Assembly: GCA_958296445.1 (NCBI GenBank)
Contig: OY282565.1
Span: 971,936-1,035,935 of the forward strand
DNA: 64,000 bases
Direction of reading: 5' to 3'
From: an uncultured Dehalococcoidia bacterium
Lineage (GTDB): Bacteria; Chloroflexota; Dehalococcoidia; Lucifugimonadales; UBA3495
Below are positions 26,689 to 34,646 of this stretch, piece by piece. The notes beneath the pieces were generated by a model. It saw nothing but the letters and a program-made list of their open reading frames with translations. It had not been told where the DNA came from and searched no databases. Position 1 is the first letter of the stretch. Each line of letters begins with the position of its first letter. Made by a program: the position numbers and the translations under genes.

Positions 26689-27045
26689 CCCCGGCCCCGC
26701 ACCCCGCCGCCCTTGCCGCCCCCAGCCACCACCGGCCATGCTGAACGGCTTTTAAGAACCCGAGAAAATTACGAAATCACTTCCGCTGTCTGTCATTCTG
26801 AGCCAGCCCCCTGTCATTCCGAGCAAGCCCCTTATCATTCCGAGCAAGCCCCCTATCATTCTGAGCAACCAACCTGTCATTCTGAGCAAAGCGAAGAATC
26901 TCACCTTGCGCGGCAAGACCCTTCCCTTCACCCAGGCCGCCAAAAGCGAATTTCGCAATTTTCTCCCCGCCCCCCGCCCGTTGCTATTACAGCCCCGAAA
27001 GACATAAAATAACCAACACCCCATACCGACCTGAAACAGAGGAAA
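26689..27045. repeat. Repeats between PaREP1 copies 2 and 3
   Basis: The stretch contains an AGAAAATTACGAAATCACTT left-end-like sequence (26761-26780), four tandem ~20-bp GTCATTCCGAGCAAGCCCC-type units, and a two-hairpin element ending in AGCGAATTTCGCAATTTTC (26945-26963). The shared PaREP1 promoter block follows (26981-27010). It is the same modular upstream region as for copies 0-2. Confidence 0.85.
26981..27010 (+). promoter_or_regulatory. Putative promoter of PaREP1-like copy 3 and cofGHDC
   Basis: TTGCTA (26981-26986), 18-bp spacer, TAAAAT (27005-27010). Because copy 3 overlaps cofG and the cof genes follow closely, this may drive the F420 operon. Confidence 0.5.
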
Positions 27046-27582
27046 ATGACCACAACCCCGTCTTTGGAATCCCTGCAACACTCCGACCGCTACGCCGCCA
27101 TCAGCCAACGCCTCCTCCGGCAGGCGCAGGAGCAGTTGAACCTTGGCGACCTCATCCAGGCGTCGGAAAAGGCATGGGGCGCCGCCGCCCACGCCGTCAA
27201 GGCCGTCGCCGAAAAATGGGGCTGGTATCACCAAGCGCATTACCGGCTGAACGCGGCGGTGACCTACATCGCCATCGAGCAGCAAAGAGAGGAACTGATT
27301 GGCCTATACCGCCACCCCGCTGCCATGCATATCAACTACTACGATAATGAACTGTACGAGGATGAACTACAAATCGCCATAAACTCCACCCAAACCTTTG
27401 TAGCGGAAATGGAAAAAATCCGGGCCGAAACCGCCGCCCCATTCCCGCCGCCGCAGACCCTGCCGCGGCCCCAAGCCAGGCGGCTGAGGCTGCTGACCAC
27501 CCAACCAAAGGACTACGCGCCCAGACTAAACGACATATCCTTGCTGCCCCCCGTGGAGCCGGAGCCGCCGGAATCTCTATGA
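27046..27582 (+). CDS. PaREP1-family (HEPN-like) protein, copy 3, coupled to cofG
   Basis: A 178-residue helical protein with the PaREP1 core at residues 34-53 (GDLIQASEKAWGAAAHAVKA). It has a HEPN-type Arg89-x5-His95 motif (RHPAAMH) and the full proline-rich C-terminus (LLPPVEPEPPESL). The start is ATG 27046: compared with copies 0-2, one T is missing from the ...AAAATTGACC context, which turns the TTG initiator into ATG without changing the frame. Its stop overlaps the cofG start (ATGA at 27579-27582), so both are translationally coupled. Role unknown; RNA-binding or RNase activity is a hypothesis from the motif. Confidence 0.75.
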   Translation: MTTTPSLESLQHSDRYAAISQRLLRQAQEQLNLGDLIQASEKAWGAAAHAVKAVAEKWGWYHQAHYRLNAAVTYIAIEQQREELIGLYRHPAAMHINYYDNELYEDELQIAINSTQTFVAEMEKIRAETAAPFPPPQTLPRPQARRLRLLTTQPKDYAPRLNDISLLPPVEPEPPESL

Positions 27583-28826
27583 CGCTGCCAAACACCCTAT
27601 CCACCGCCACCCAACCCCGCCCGTCCCCGGCGGCCCTAGACGCCGCCGCCTCGGGCCGCCCGCTGGCCGACGCCGAGGCGTGGGCCCTAGTCGGCGCAGA
27701 CGAGGACGCCCTAGCCTCGATGTGCCACGCCGCCGGCCGGATGCGCGATTCGGGCAAAGGACGCACCGTCACCTTTTCCCCCAAAGTGTTCATCCCCTTG
27801 ACCCATCTCTGCCGCGACTTCTGCGGCTACTGCATTTTCCGCAAAACCCCGGAACAAGCCGCCCGGGAATCCCAGGGCGGAACGCTCTATATGGCCCCCG
27901 AGCAGGTATTGGAAGTCGCCAAGGCCGGCCAGCGGCTAGGCTGCACCGAAGCCCTGTTCACCCTAGGCGAGCGCCCCGAGCAACGCTACCCCGAAGCCAA
28001 AGACTGGCTAACCCGGCGCGGTTTCAAGACCACCCTAGAATACCTCACCTTCGTCAACCGCTTGGTGCTTGAGGAAACCACCCTGCTGCCCCACGCCAAC
28101 CCCGGAACCATGAGCCGCCGCGAAATGGCCGCCCTCCAGCCCTACAACCCCTCGATGGGCCTAATGCTGGAAAGCACCTCCCCCGCCCTCCACGCCCCCG
28201 GCGGCCCCCACGAATTCGCCCCCAGCAAGCGCCCCCGCGTGCGCCTGCGAACCCTCGAACTCGCCGGAGAGTTGCGGCTGCCCTTTACTACTGGTATCCT
28301 CATCGGTATAGGCGACGCCCGCCACGACCGCATCGAATCCCTGCTCGCCATCCGGGAACTGCACCGCCGCTTCGGGCATATCCAGGAAGTCATCGTCCAG
28401 AACTTCCGCGCCAAGCCCGGCACCGCAATGGCCGGTAAGCTGGACGCCGACACCATCGAACTGCTCTGGTCGGTGGCCGCCGCCCGGCTGATCCTTGGCC
28501 CCGAGGCCAACGTCCAGGTGCCGCCCAACCTCAGCGCCGACAATTATCGCATCTACCTCGACGCTGGAATCAACGACTGGGGCGGCGTCTCGCCCTTGAC
28601 CATAGATTTCGTCAACCCCGAAGCCCCATGGCCCGCCCTGAACCAGTTGAAAGCCCAGACCGAAGCCGCCGGCTTCCGCCTAATGCCCAGACTGCCGGTA
28701 TATCCCGAATACTTCATCACCACCGGCGATTACCTTTCCGCGCAACTGCGGGCCAAAGCCCGCTCTATGGCCGACAATGACGGATACGTACAAGGGGGAA
28801 TCCAACGATATGTCGGGAACAACTGA
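27579..28826 (+). CDS. cofG: 7,8-didemethyl-8-hydroxy-5-deazariboflavin (FO) synthase subunit CofG
   Basis: CofG and CofH are radical SAM enzymes that together build FO, the chromophore of coenzyme F420, from tyrosine and a ribityl-aminouracil. The 415-residue protein has the [4Fe-4S] motif Cys78-x3-Cys82-x2-Cys85 (HLCRDFCGYCIFRK). It also has LFTLGERPEQRYPEAKDWL, NPGTMSRREM and GILIGIGD, all typical of CofG. Residues 1-60 are a family-specific N-terminal extension. The ATG overlaps the PaREP1 stop. The 3' end overlaps cofH by 17 bp, so the cof genes form a tight operon. Confidence 0.96.
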   Translation: MTLPNTLSTATQPRPSPAALDAAASGRPLADAEAWALVGADEDALASMCHAAGRMRDSGKGRTVTFSPKVFIPLTHLCRDFCGYCIFRKTPEQAARESQGGTLYMAPEQVLEVAKAGQRLGCTEALFTLGERPEQRYPEAKDWLTRRGFKTTLEYLTFVNRLVLEETTLLPHANPGTMSRREMAALQPYNPSMGLMLESTSPALHAPGGPHEFAPSKRPRVRLRTLELAGELRLPFTTGILIGIGDARHDRIESLLAIRELHRRFGHIQEVIVQNFRAKPGTAMAGKLDADTIELLWSVAAARLILGPEANVQVPPNLSADNYRIYLDAGINDWGGVSPLTIDFVNPEAPWPALNQLKAQTEAAGFRLMPRLPVYPEYFITTGDYLSAQLRAKARSMADNDGYVQGGIQRYVGNN

Positions 28827-30240
28827 GCAGCCAATCCGCCAACAAACGCAGGATGAACGGGCTGAAAATCCCCAAGACCGGCCGGCCGCCAGCCTGAAAG
28901 AACTGGCCGGAACCCTGAACCCCGAAGTCGCCCTGGTTCTTGACCGCGCCCTCGCCGCCGAGGACATCTCCGCCGCCGAAGCCACCCTGCTTTTCGGCGC
29001 AACCGGCCCGGAATACAACGCCACCGTCCTGGTTGCCGACGAACTGCGCCGCCGCACCGTCGGCGACATCGCCACCTACGTCGTCAACCGCAACATCAAC
29101 TTCACCAACGTTTGCATCAAGCGTTGCGGCTTCTGCGCCTTCAGCCGCGATTTCCGCGAAGAGGAAGGCTACTTCCTCCCCATCGAGGAAATCGTCCGCC
29201 GCGCCCAAGAAGCCTGGGACTACGGCGCAACCGAAGTCTGCATCCAGGCCGGCCTGCCCCCCCAGATGGAAGGCGACCTCTACATCCGCCTCTGCGGCGC
29301 CATAAAGGAAGCCCTGCCCGATATCCACATCCACGGCTTCTCGCCCGAGGAAGTGCTGTACGGCTCCGTCCGCTCCCGCTGCACCATCCGCGAGTACCTC
29401 GAAGGACTCCAAGCCGCCGGAGTCGGCAGCCTGCCCGGAACCTCCGCCGAAGTGCTCGACCAAGAACTGCGCGACCGCATCTCCCCAGGGCGCATCACCG
29501 TTGACCAGTGGACCGAAGTAATCACCACCGCCCACCAACTCGGCATCCCCACCACCTCCACCGTGATGTTCGGCCACCGCGAAACCCCCGCCCAGCTCGC
29601 CAGCCACATGGCCCTGCTGCGCGGAATCCAGCAACAGACCGGCGGCATAACCGAGTTCGTACCCCTCAGCTTCGTCCACACCGAAGCCCCGATGTTCCTC
29701 AAAAACCTAGTTCAGAACGTGCGCCCCGGCCCCACGGGAATGGACGTGGTAAAGATGCACGCCATCGCCCGCATTATGCTCAACAACTGGATCCCCAACG
29801 TCCAGGCGTCTTGGGTCAAGGAAGGCTCCCGGATGTCCCAGCTCCTGCTCACCGCCGGAGTCAACGACCTCGGCGGCACCCTCATTAACGAAAGCATATC
29901 CACCGCCGCCGGCGCCCAGCACGGCCAGCTAATGCGCCCCTCCGAATTCCGCGGTATGATCCGCGGCGCCGGCCGTGTCCCCGCCGAGCGTGCCACCACC
30001 TACCAACTGCGCCGCGTATTCAGCCACACCGACGAAGAACACGACCCGCTGGACTTGGTAGGCGAAAATGTCGAAGAGATCTTCGGCTCCTACAACCGCC
30101 TAGTCAAACTCGACACCTACCGCTTTGAGCACCCCCGCCACAAGCAGAACGCAGAGAGCGCCGAGAATAACGCAGAGAGCGCCGAAAAAGACAACCAAAA
30201 TTCCGCGTTCTCTGCGATACCTCTGCGTCCTCTGCGTTAA
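28810..30240 (+). CDS. cofH: FO synthase subunit CofH (5-amino-6-(D-ribitylamino)uracil--L-tyrosine 4-hydroxyphenyl transferase)
   Basis: CofH is the tyrosine-radical-forming partner of CofG. The radical SAM motif is Cys102-x3-Cys106-x2-Cys109 (VCIKRCGFCAFSR), followed by EVCIQAGLPPQMEGDLY, HIHGFSPEEV and LPGTSAEVLDQELRDRI. ATG 28810 is preferred over ATG 28777 because AAGGGGGA lies 10 bp upstream; it overlaps cofG by 17 bp. The last ~30 residues (NAESAENNAESAEKDNQ, then LRPLR) are encoded by a CGCAGAGAGCGCCGA-type dispersed repeat that runs into the stop codon. They are therefore probably a recent, non-functional tail. Confidence 0.95.
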   Translation: MSGTTEQPIRQQTQDERAENPQDRPAASLKELAGTLNPEVALVLDRALAAEDISAAEATLLFGATGPEYNATVLVADELRRRTVGDIATYVVNRNINFTNVCIKRCGFCAFSRDFREEEGYFLPIEEIVRRAQEAWDYGATEVCIQAGLPPQMEGDLYIRLCGAIKEALPDIHIHGFSPEEVLYGSVRSRCTIREYLEGLQAAGVGSLPGTSAEVLDQELRDRISPGRITVDQWTEVITTAHQLGIPTTSTVMFGHRETPAQLASHMALLRGIQQQTGGITEFVPLSFVHTEAPMFLKNLVQNVRPGPTGMDVVKMHAIARIMLNNWIPNVQASWVKEGSRMSQLLLTAGVNDLGGTLINESISTAAGAQHGQLMRPSEFRGMIRGAGRVPAERATTYQLRRVFSHTDEEHDPLDLVGENVEEIFGSYNRLVKLDTYRFEHPRHKQNAESAENNAESAEKDNQNSAFSAIPLRPLR

Positions 30241-30252
30241 AACGGAACCGCG

Positions 30253-31206
30253 ATGCGCGTTCTTGCCCTAGCCGGCGGCGTCGGCGGTGCCAAGCTGGTC
30301 GTCGGCCTAGCCCACTGCCTGCCCCCCGGCGAGCTGTTGGTAGCCGTCAACACCGGCGACGACGAGGAATTTCACGGCCTCCACGTCTCCCCCGACCTCG
30401 ATACTATGATGTACACTCTCGCCGGGCTGTCCAACCCCCAAACCGGCTGGGGGCTGGACGGCGACACCTTCGCCGCCCTGGCAATGCTCCGGCAGTACGG
30501 CGCCGACGCCTGGTTCAACCTAGGCGACCGCGACCTAGCAACCCACATCCGCCGCACCCAACTGCTCAACCGGGGCCTCACCCTGTCCCAAGTCACCGCC
30601 CAGCTCTGCGCCGCCTTGGGCGTAACCCACCCCATAGTCCCCATGAGCGACCAGCCGGTTCGCACCGTCCTGCAAACCCGAACCCCCGACGGAGCAGAGA
30701 ACCGCCTTTCCATGCAGGAATACTTTGTGCGCGAGCAGGCCCAGCCCCACGTATCCGCCGTCCACTACGCAGGAGCCGCCGCCGCCGTCCCGTCCCCGGA
30801 GCTGGCCGCCGCCCTAGATAAAGAAACCCAGGCGCGGATGCTGGTAATCTGCCCGTCCAACCCGGCCCTAAGCGTACAGCCCATCGTCGAAATCGCCGGT
30901 ATGAAAGAGCGCCTAGCCTCCTTCCCCGGCCTGCGCGTCGCCGTCAGCCCCATCGTCGGCAACGACGCCGTGCGCGGCCCCGCCGGCCGCATTATGGCCG
31001 GGCTGGGCCAAGAAGTTTCCGCCGTCGGCGTCGCCCGACTCTACCGCGATTTCTGCGACGTGCTGGTAATTGACCGCCAAGACCAAGCCCTAGCCCCGGC
31101 CGTCGCCGAAGCCGGCCTCCGCCCGGTAGTCGCCAACACCATTATGGAGTCGCTCCAAGACCGCATAGACCTAGCCCGAACCGTGCTGGCCCTAGACCCA
31201 AAATAA
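30253..31206 (+). CDS. cofD: 2-phospho-L-lactate transferase CofD
   Basis: CofD transfers the phospholactyl or phosphoenolpyruvyl group from the activated GDP (or GPP) donor to FO, making F420-0 or its dehydro form. The 317-residue protein opens with the glycine-rich LALAGGVGGAKLVVGLAH. It has NTGDDEEFHGLHVSPDLDT, with the acidic metal-binding residues, WFNLGDRDLATH, and the C-terminal VIDRQDQ segment. ATG at 30253 comes 12 bp after the cofH stop. cofC follows directly; cofE (glutamyl ligase) is not in the window. Confidence 0.96.
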   Translation: MRVLALAGGVGGAKLVVGLAHCLPPGELLVAVNTGDDEEFHGLHVSPDLDTMMYTLAGLSNPQTGWGLDGDTFAALAMLRQYGADAWFNLGDRDLATHIRRTQLLNRGLTLSQVTAQLCAALGVTHPIVPMSDQPVRTVLQTRTPDGAENRLSMQEYFVREQAQPHVSAVHYAGAAAAVPSPELAAALDKETQARMLVICPSNPALSVQPIVEIAGMKERLASFPGLRVAVSPIVGNDAVRGPAGRIMAGLGQEVSAVGVARLYRDFCDVLVIDRQDQALAPAVAEAGLRPVVANTIMESLQDRIDLARTVLALDPK

Positions 31207-31232
31207 CCCGCCCGCCGAATTTCGTTGCCGAA

Positions 31233-31883
31233 ATGCCTAACCAAGAATACAACATAGCCGCCATCATACCCATGAAACCCTTTACCGAGGGCAAAAGCCG
31301 CTTGGCCCGCAGCCTCACCCCCGCCCAGCGGGCCAGCATCAGCGCCGGTATGCTCCGCCGCGTCCTAATCGCCCTGCGCGGAGCGTCCCTAGACCCCGTT
31401 TGGGTCGTCGGCGGCGACGAGCGCGTAAAGCACCTAGCCCGCAATCAAGGCGGCCTATGGTTCGAGGAAATGGGCCGCAACCTCAACGACACCCTGAGCA
31501 AGGCCATTGACCAAGCCTTTCAGCGCGGCAATTCCGCCCTCTACATCGCCGGAGACCTCCCCTTTGTCAAACCCTCCGACATCCATTCCTTCATCCAGGC
31601 GTCCCGCGGGGCAGGCAACGTCACCCTCGCCCCCGCCCGGCGCGACGGCGGCACCAACGCCATGCTCGTCCCCCACGGCGTCCCCTTCAAGCCCGAACTG
31701 GGCCGCAACAGTTTCAACAAGCACCTGCGCCAGGCCGCCAAACTCGAAACATCCGTAGCCATCGCCTACAGCCCCGGCCTAGGCTTCGACCTAGACGTAG
31801 CCGACGACCTAGAATCCTACCAGCACATAGAACCGGGCCTCATTGAACGCCTGATGCATACCACCGGCACGCCCGCGCCCTGA
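31233..31883 (+). CDS. cofC: 2-phospho-L-lactate / phosphoenolpyruvate guanylyltransferase CofC
   Basis: CofC activates phospholactate or PEP with GTP for F420 assembly. The 216-residue protein has the MobA-like nucleotidyltransferase opening IIPMKPFTEGKSRLARSLTP. The metal/nucleotide motif LYIAGDLPFVKPSDI follows, then RDGGTNAMLV and FKPELGRNSFNKHLRQA, and near the end GLGFDLDVADDLESY. The ATG at 31233 has no strong ribosome-binding site. It is the last gene of the cofGHDC block, followed by repeats. Which substrate is used (PL or PEP) cannot be told from what I see. Confidence 0.93.
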   Translation: MPNQEYNIAAIIPMKPFTEGKSRLARSLTPAQRASISAGMLRRVLIALRGASLDPVWVVGGDERVKHLARNQGGLWFEEMGRNLNDTLSKAIDQAFQRGNSALYIAGDLPFVKPSDIHSFIQASRGAGNVTLAPARRDGGTNAMLVPHGVPFKPELGRNSFNKHLRQAAKLETSVAIAYSPGLGFDLDVADDLESYQHIEPGLIERLMHTTGTPAP

Positions 31884-31892
31884 GCAAGCAAC

Positions 31893-32087
31893 CTGTCATT
31901 CTGAGCGAATGTTTGTCATTCTGAGCAAGCAACCTGTCATTCTGAGCAAAGCGAAGAATCCGGCCTTGGGCGGTGATACCCTCCGCTATCTGGCACCCTG
32001 ACCAAGCAATCTGGCACCCTGAGCAAGCAACCTGTCATTCTGAGCAAAGCGAAGAACCCCGCCTTGGGCGGCAAGACCCTTCTCTAT
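31893..32087. repeat. GTCA-type repeats between cofC and the LLM gene
   Basis: It holds four or five CTGTCATTCTGAGC units, two with complete hairpins, and the start of the second hairpin arm (GGGCGGCAAGACCCTTCTCT). It stops about 12 bp before the next gene's start, so the repeat forms its leader. Confidence 0.8.
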
Positions 32088-32099
32088 AATGGTGAAAAT

Positions 32100-33077
32100 A
32101 TGAACCCCACCAAGCCAAAACTAGGCGTCCTCCTGCCCACCAGAGGGCTGTTGCTGCGCGGCGAACAGCCATCCAACGCCAACCGCGTTTTTCGTATGGC
32201 GGAACGAGTAGAAGCCGCCGGCCTAGATTCCGTATGGGTTGGCGACAGCCTCATCGCCAAGCCCCGCCTAGAGCCGCTGGCAACCCTAGCAGCCCTGGCC
32301 GCCCGCACCGCCCGCGTGCGCCTCGGCACCGCCGTGCTGCTCCCCGCCCTGCGCCATCCCGTCCTGCTGGCCCAGACAATGGCGACCGTAGACCTGATTT
32401 CCGGGGGCCGCCTTATCATCGGCGCCGGAGTCGGCGGTGCCTTCAACGACGAACAGCGCGGCGAATGGGCCGCCGCAGGCGTTGACCCCACCCGCCGCGC
32501 CCGCCGCTTCGAGGAAATCGTCGAAATCGCCAAGGGCCTCGGCCCCGGCCAGCCCCACACCCACCAAGGACGGCATTTCTCGCTGGATTCCGTCACAATG
32601 CTCCCCGCGGCCACCCAACACCTAAACGGCGCCGGCGGCATCCCCTGGCTGCTCGCCACCCATCACCGCGCCCAGCAACAGGCCCAGATTGACCGCGCCG
32701 CCCGCGTCGGCGACGGCATCATCGCCATCTCCGACACCCCCGCCGAATTCGCCGAAGTCATCGCCCAAGTGGACGCCAAAGCCGAAGAAATGGGCCGCGA
32801 CACCACCCGCCGCGAAAACGTATTCTACCTAACCGTAAACCTCAACGAAGACGAAGCCGCGGCCAAGTCCGACGCCGAAGACTGGCTGACCCGCTACTAC
32901 GGCGCCAACATCTGGGGAACCCGATGGGGCCCCTTCGGCGGCGTCCAGCAAGTAGCCGACCGGATGGCCGCCTACGCCGAATCAGGCGCCAACACCCTGA
33001 TAGTCCGCCTAGCAACCTCCGACCCGGAACGCCAGCTAGACACATTCCTAGAGCGCATAGCCCCCCAATTCACCTAA
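32100..33077 (+). CDS. LLM-class F420-dependent oxidoreductase
   Basis: The 325-residue luciferase-like TIM-barrel protein has LGVLLPTRGLLLRG, DSVWVGDSLIAKPRLEPLATLAALAA, VRLGTAVLLPALRHPVLLAQ and the hallmark DLISGGRLIIGAGVGG. The family uses F420 or FMN; the adjacent cof operon and the absence of an obvious flavin reductase favour F420 (inference). The ATG at 32100 is chosen because the frame upstream (to 32064) lies in a palindromic repeat and GGTGA precedes the ATG. The substrate is unknown. It may be co-regulated with fabI, 76 bp downstream. Confidence 0.88.
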   Translation: MNPTKPKLGVLLPTRGLLLRGEQPSNANRVFRMAERVEAAGLDSVWVGDSLIAKPRLEPLATLAALAARTARVRLGTAVLLPALRHPVLLAQTMATVDLISGGRLIIGAGVGGAFNDEQRGEWAAAGVDPTRRARRFEEIVEIAKGLGPGQPHTHQGRHFSLDSVTMLPAATQHLNGAGGIPWLLATHHRAQQQAQIDRAARVGDGIIAISDTPAEFAEVIAQVDAKAEEMGRDTTRRENVFYLTVNLNEDEAAAKSDAEDWLTRYYGANIWGTRWGPFGGVQQVADRMAAYAESGANTLIVRLATSDPERQLDTFLERIAPQFT

Positions 33078-33079
33078 CC

Positions 33080-33125
33080 CAAAAAACTCTGTGCCCTCTG
33101 TGTACTCTGTGGTTAATCCTGTGGC
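33080..33125. repeat. CTCTGTG-type dispersed repeat
   Basis: AACTCTGTGCCCTCTGTGTA followed by CTCTGTGGTTAATCC, the widely dispersed repeat found in many metagenomic genomes. It lies in the leader of fabI and creates a false upstream extension of that ORF. Confidence 0.7.
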
Positions 33126-33153
33126 GAATCCCCCCGAAACGGAGAAAAGCGCA

Positions 33154-33927
33154 GTGGTTCCCATCAACCTGTCCGGCAAAAACGGCATCGTACTAGGCGT
33201 CGCCAACGACCGCAGCATCGCTTGGGCCATCGCCCAGGCCCTTTCCGCCGCCGGCGCCCGCCTGGCCTTGACCTACCAGGGAGAACGCCTGAAAGACCGT
33301 GTAGAAAGGCTGTCAACCTCCCTGGATAACCCCCTGCTGCTTCCCTGCGACGCCACCGACGACCAGCAAATCGAACAAGTCTTTGAGACCCTGCGCCAAG
33401 AATTCGGCGAAATTTCCTTCCTGATCCACAGCATAGCCTTCGCCAACCGGGACGACCTCAGCGGCCGTTTCGTAGACACCGGGCGCGAAGGTTTCCGCCT
33501 AGCAATGGAAGTCAGCGCCTACTCCCTGCTCCCCCTAGTGCGCTACGCCGCCCCCCTGATGTCCGGCGGCGGCAGCGTAGTCGCTATGACTTTCGACGCA
33601 TCCCAGCGGGTCTATCCCGGCTACAACGTAATGGGTACGGCCAAAGCCGCCCTAGAACACGCCGTCCGCCAACTCGCCGCCGAACTTGGCCCCTCGGCCA
33701 TCCGCGTCAACGCCATATCCGCCGGCCCCCTAGAAACCCTAGCCGCCCGCGGAATCAGCGGCTTCCGCGATATGCGCCACGCCCACGCCGAAAAAGCCCC
33801 CCTAAAGCGCAACATCACCACCCAAGAAGTAGCCCAAACCGCCCTATTCCTATGCAGCCAACTCTCCACCGGCATCACCGGCGCAACCATCCCCGTAGAC
33901 GCCGGCTACCACATAATGGCAGTCTAA
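33154..33927 (+). CDS. fabI: Enoyl-[acyl-carrier-protein] reductase [NADH], InhA-like FabI
   Basis: FabI reduces trans-2-enoyl-ACP in the last step of fatty-acid elongation. The 257-residue SDR has INLSGKNGIVLGVANDRSIAWAIAQAL, with the NADH-binding FabI-type loop, HSIAFANRDDL, and the active-site helix YNVMGTAKAALEHAVRQ with Tyr-x6-Lys. At the position of E. coli Tyr146 it has Phe (MTFDASQR), as in mycobacterial InhA (MDFDPSR). GTG 33154 is chosen because GGAG lies 9 bp upstream and the family N-terminus starts there; the longer frame from 33091 runs through a repeat. Confidence 0.94.
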   Translation: MVPINLSGKNGIVLGVANDRSIAWAIAQALSAAGARLALTYQGERLKDRVERLSTSLDNPLLLPCDATDDQQIEQVFETLRQEFGEISFLIHSIAFANRDDLSGRFVDTGREGFRLAMEVSAYSLLPLVRYAAPLMSGGGSVVAMTFDASQRVYPGYNVMGTAKAALEHAVRQLAAELGPSAIRVNAISAGPLETLAARGISGFRDMRHAHAEKAPLKRNITTQEVAQTALFLCSQLSTGITGATIPVDAGYHIMAV

Positions 33928-33959
33928 CCCGCCCCCCGAACCAAAATCCGTTATTCTGC

Positions 33960-34640
33960 CCTTTTGTCATCCTGCCCAACTGTCATTCTGACTGCCGCCG
34001 TCCGTCATACGGCATGACTGTCACCCCGCCCAACTGTCATTCTGAGCTGTCTTTTGTCATTCTGAGCGCAGCGAAGAATCTCACCACGTGCGTCAAACCC
34101 CTTAGAGCTAAGCTAAGGGCGTCAAAAGGGAATTACGCAATCGCCGCGGTTAATCATTCGCCGACTGTCATTCCGCCGACTGTCATTCCGCCCGCCGCCG
34201 CCGTCACCCTGCCCGACTGTCACTCTGGCAGTCTGTCATTCTGAGCGGTCTTTTGTCATTCTGAGCGCAGCGAAGAATCTCACCATGGGCGGCAAAACCC
34301 CTTCCCTTAGCGCAGGGCGTCAAAGGGGAATTACGCAATCGCCGCGGTTAATCCTTGAGAAATTACTACCGCCGTCCCACCATTCCGCCCACCGCCGCCG
34401 TCACCCTGCCCGCCGCCGCCATCCCCCTGCCCAACTGTCATTCTGAGCAAAGCGAAGAATCTCACCCTGGGCAACAAACCCCATCCCTATAGCGCAGGCC
34501 GTCAAAAGGAAATCACGCAATCGCCCACCGCCGCCAACTGCCACACAGCCCAACCGCCTACTGCTGCCAACTGTCATTCTGAGCAAAGCGAAGAATCCCG
34601 CCCTAAGCGCAAGGCAACAAAAGGGAATTTCGCAGAACCC
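33960..34640. repeat. Repeat region with diverged full-length two-hairpin elements
   Basis: At least three copies of the composite element are seen (about 34040-34165, 34240-34360 and 34435-34520). They have GAGCGCAGCGAAGAATCTCA-type heads, AGCGCAGG-type second arms, and AAAGGGAATTACGCAATCG right ends. Short tandem CTGTCATTCCGCCGA-like units separate them, and a head-only copy precedes the stop of the next gene. No gene is seen. Confidence 0.85.
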
Positions 34641-34646
34641 CGAAAG

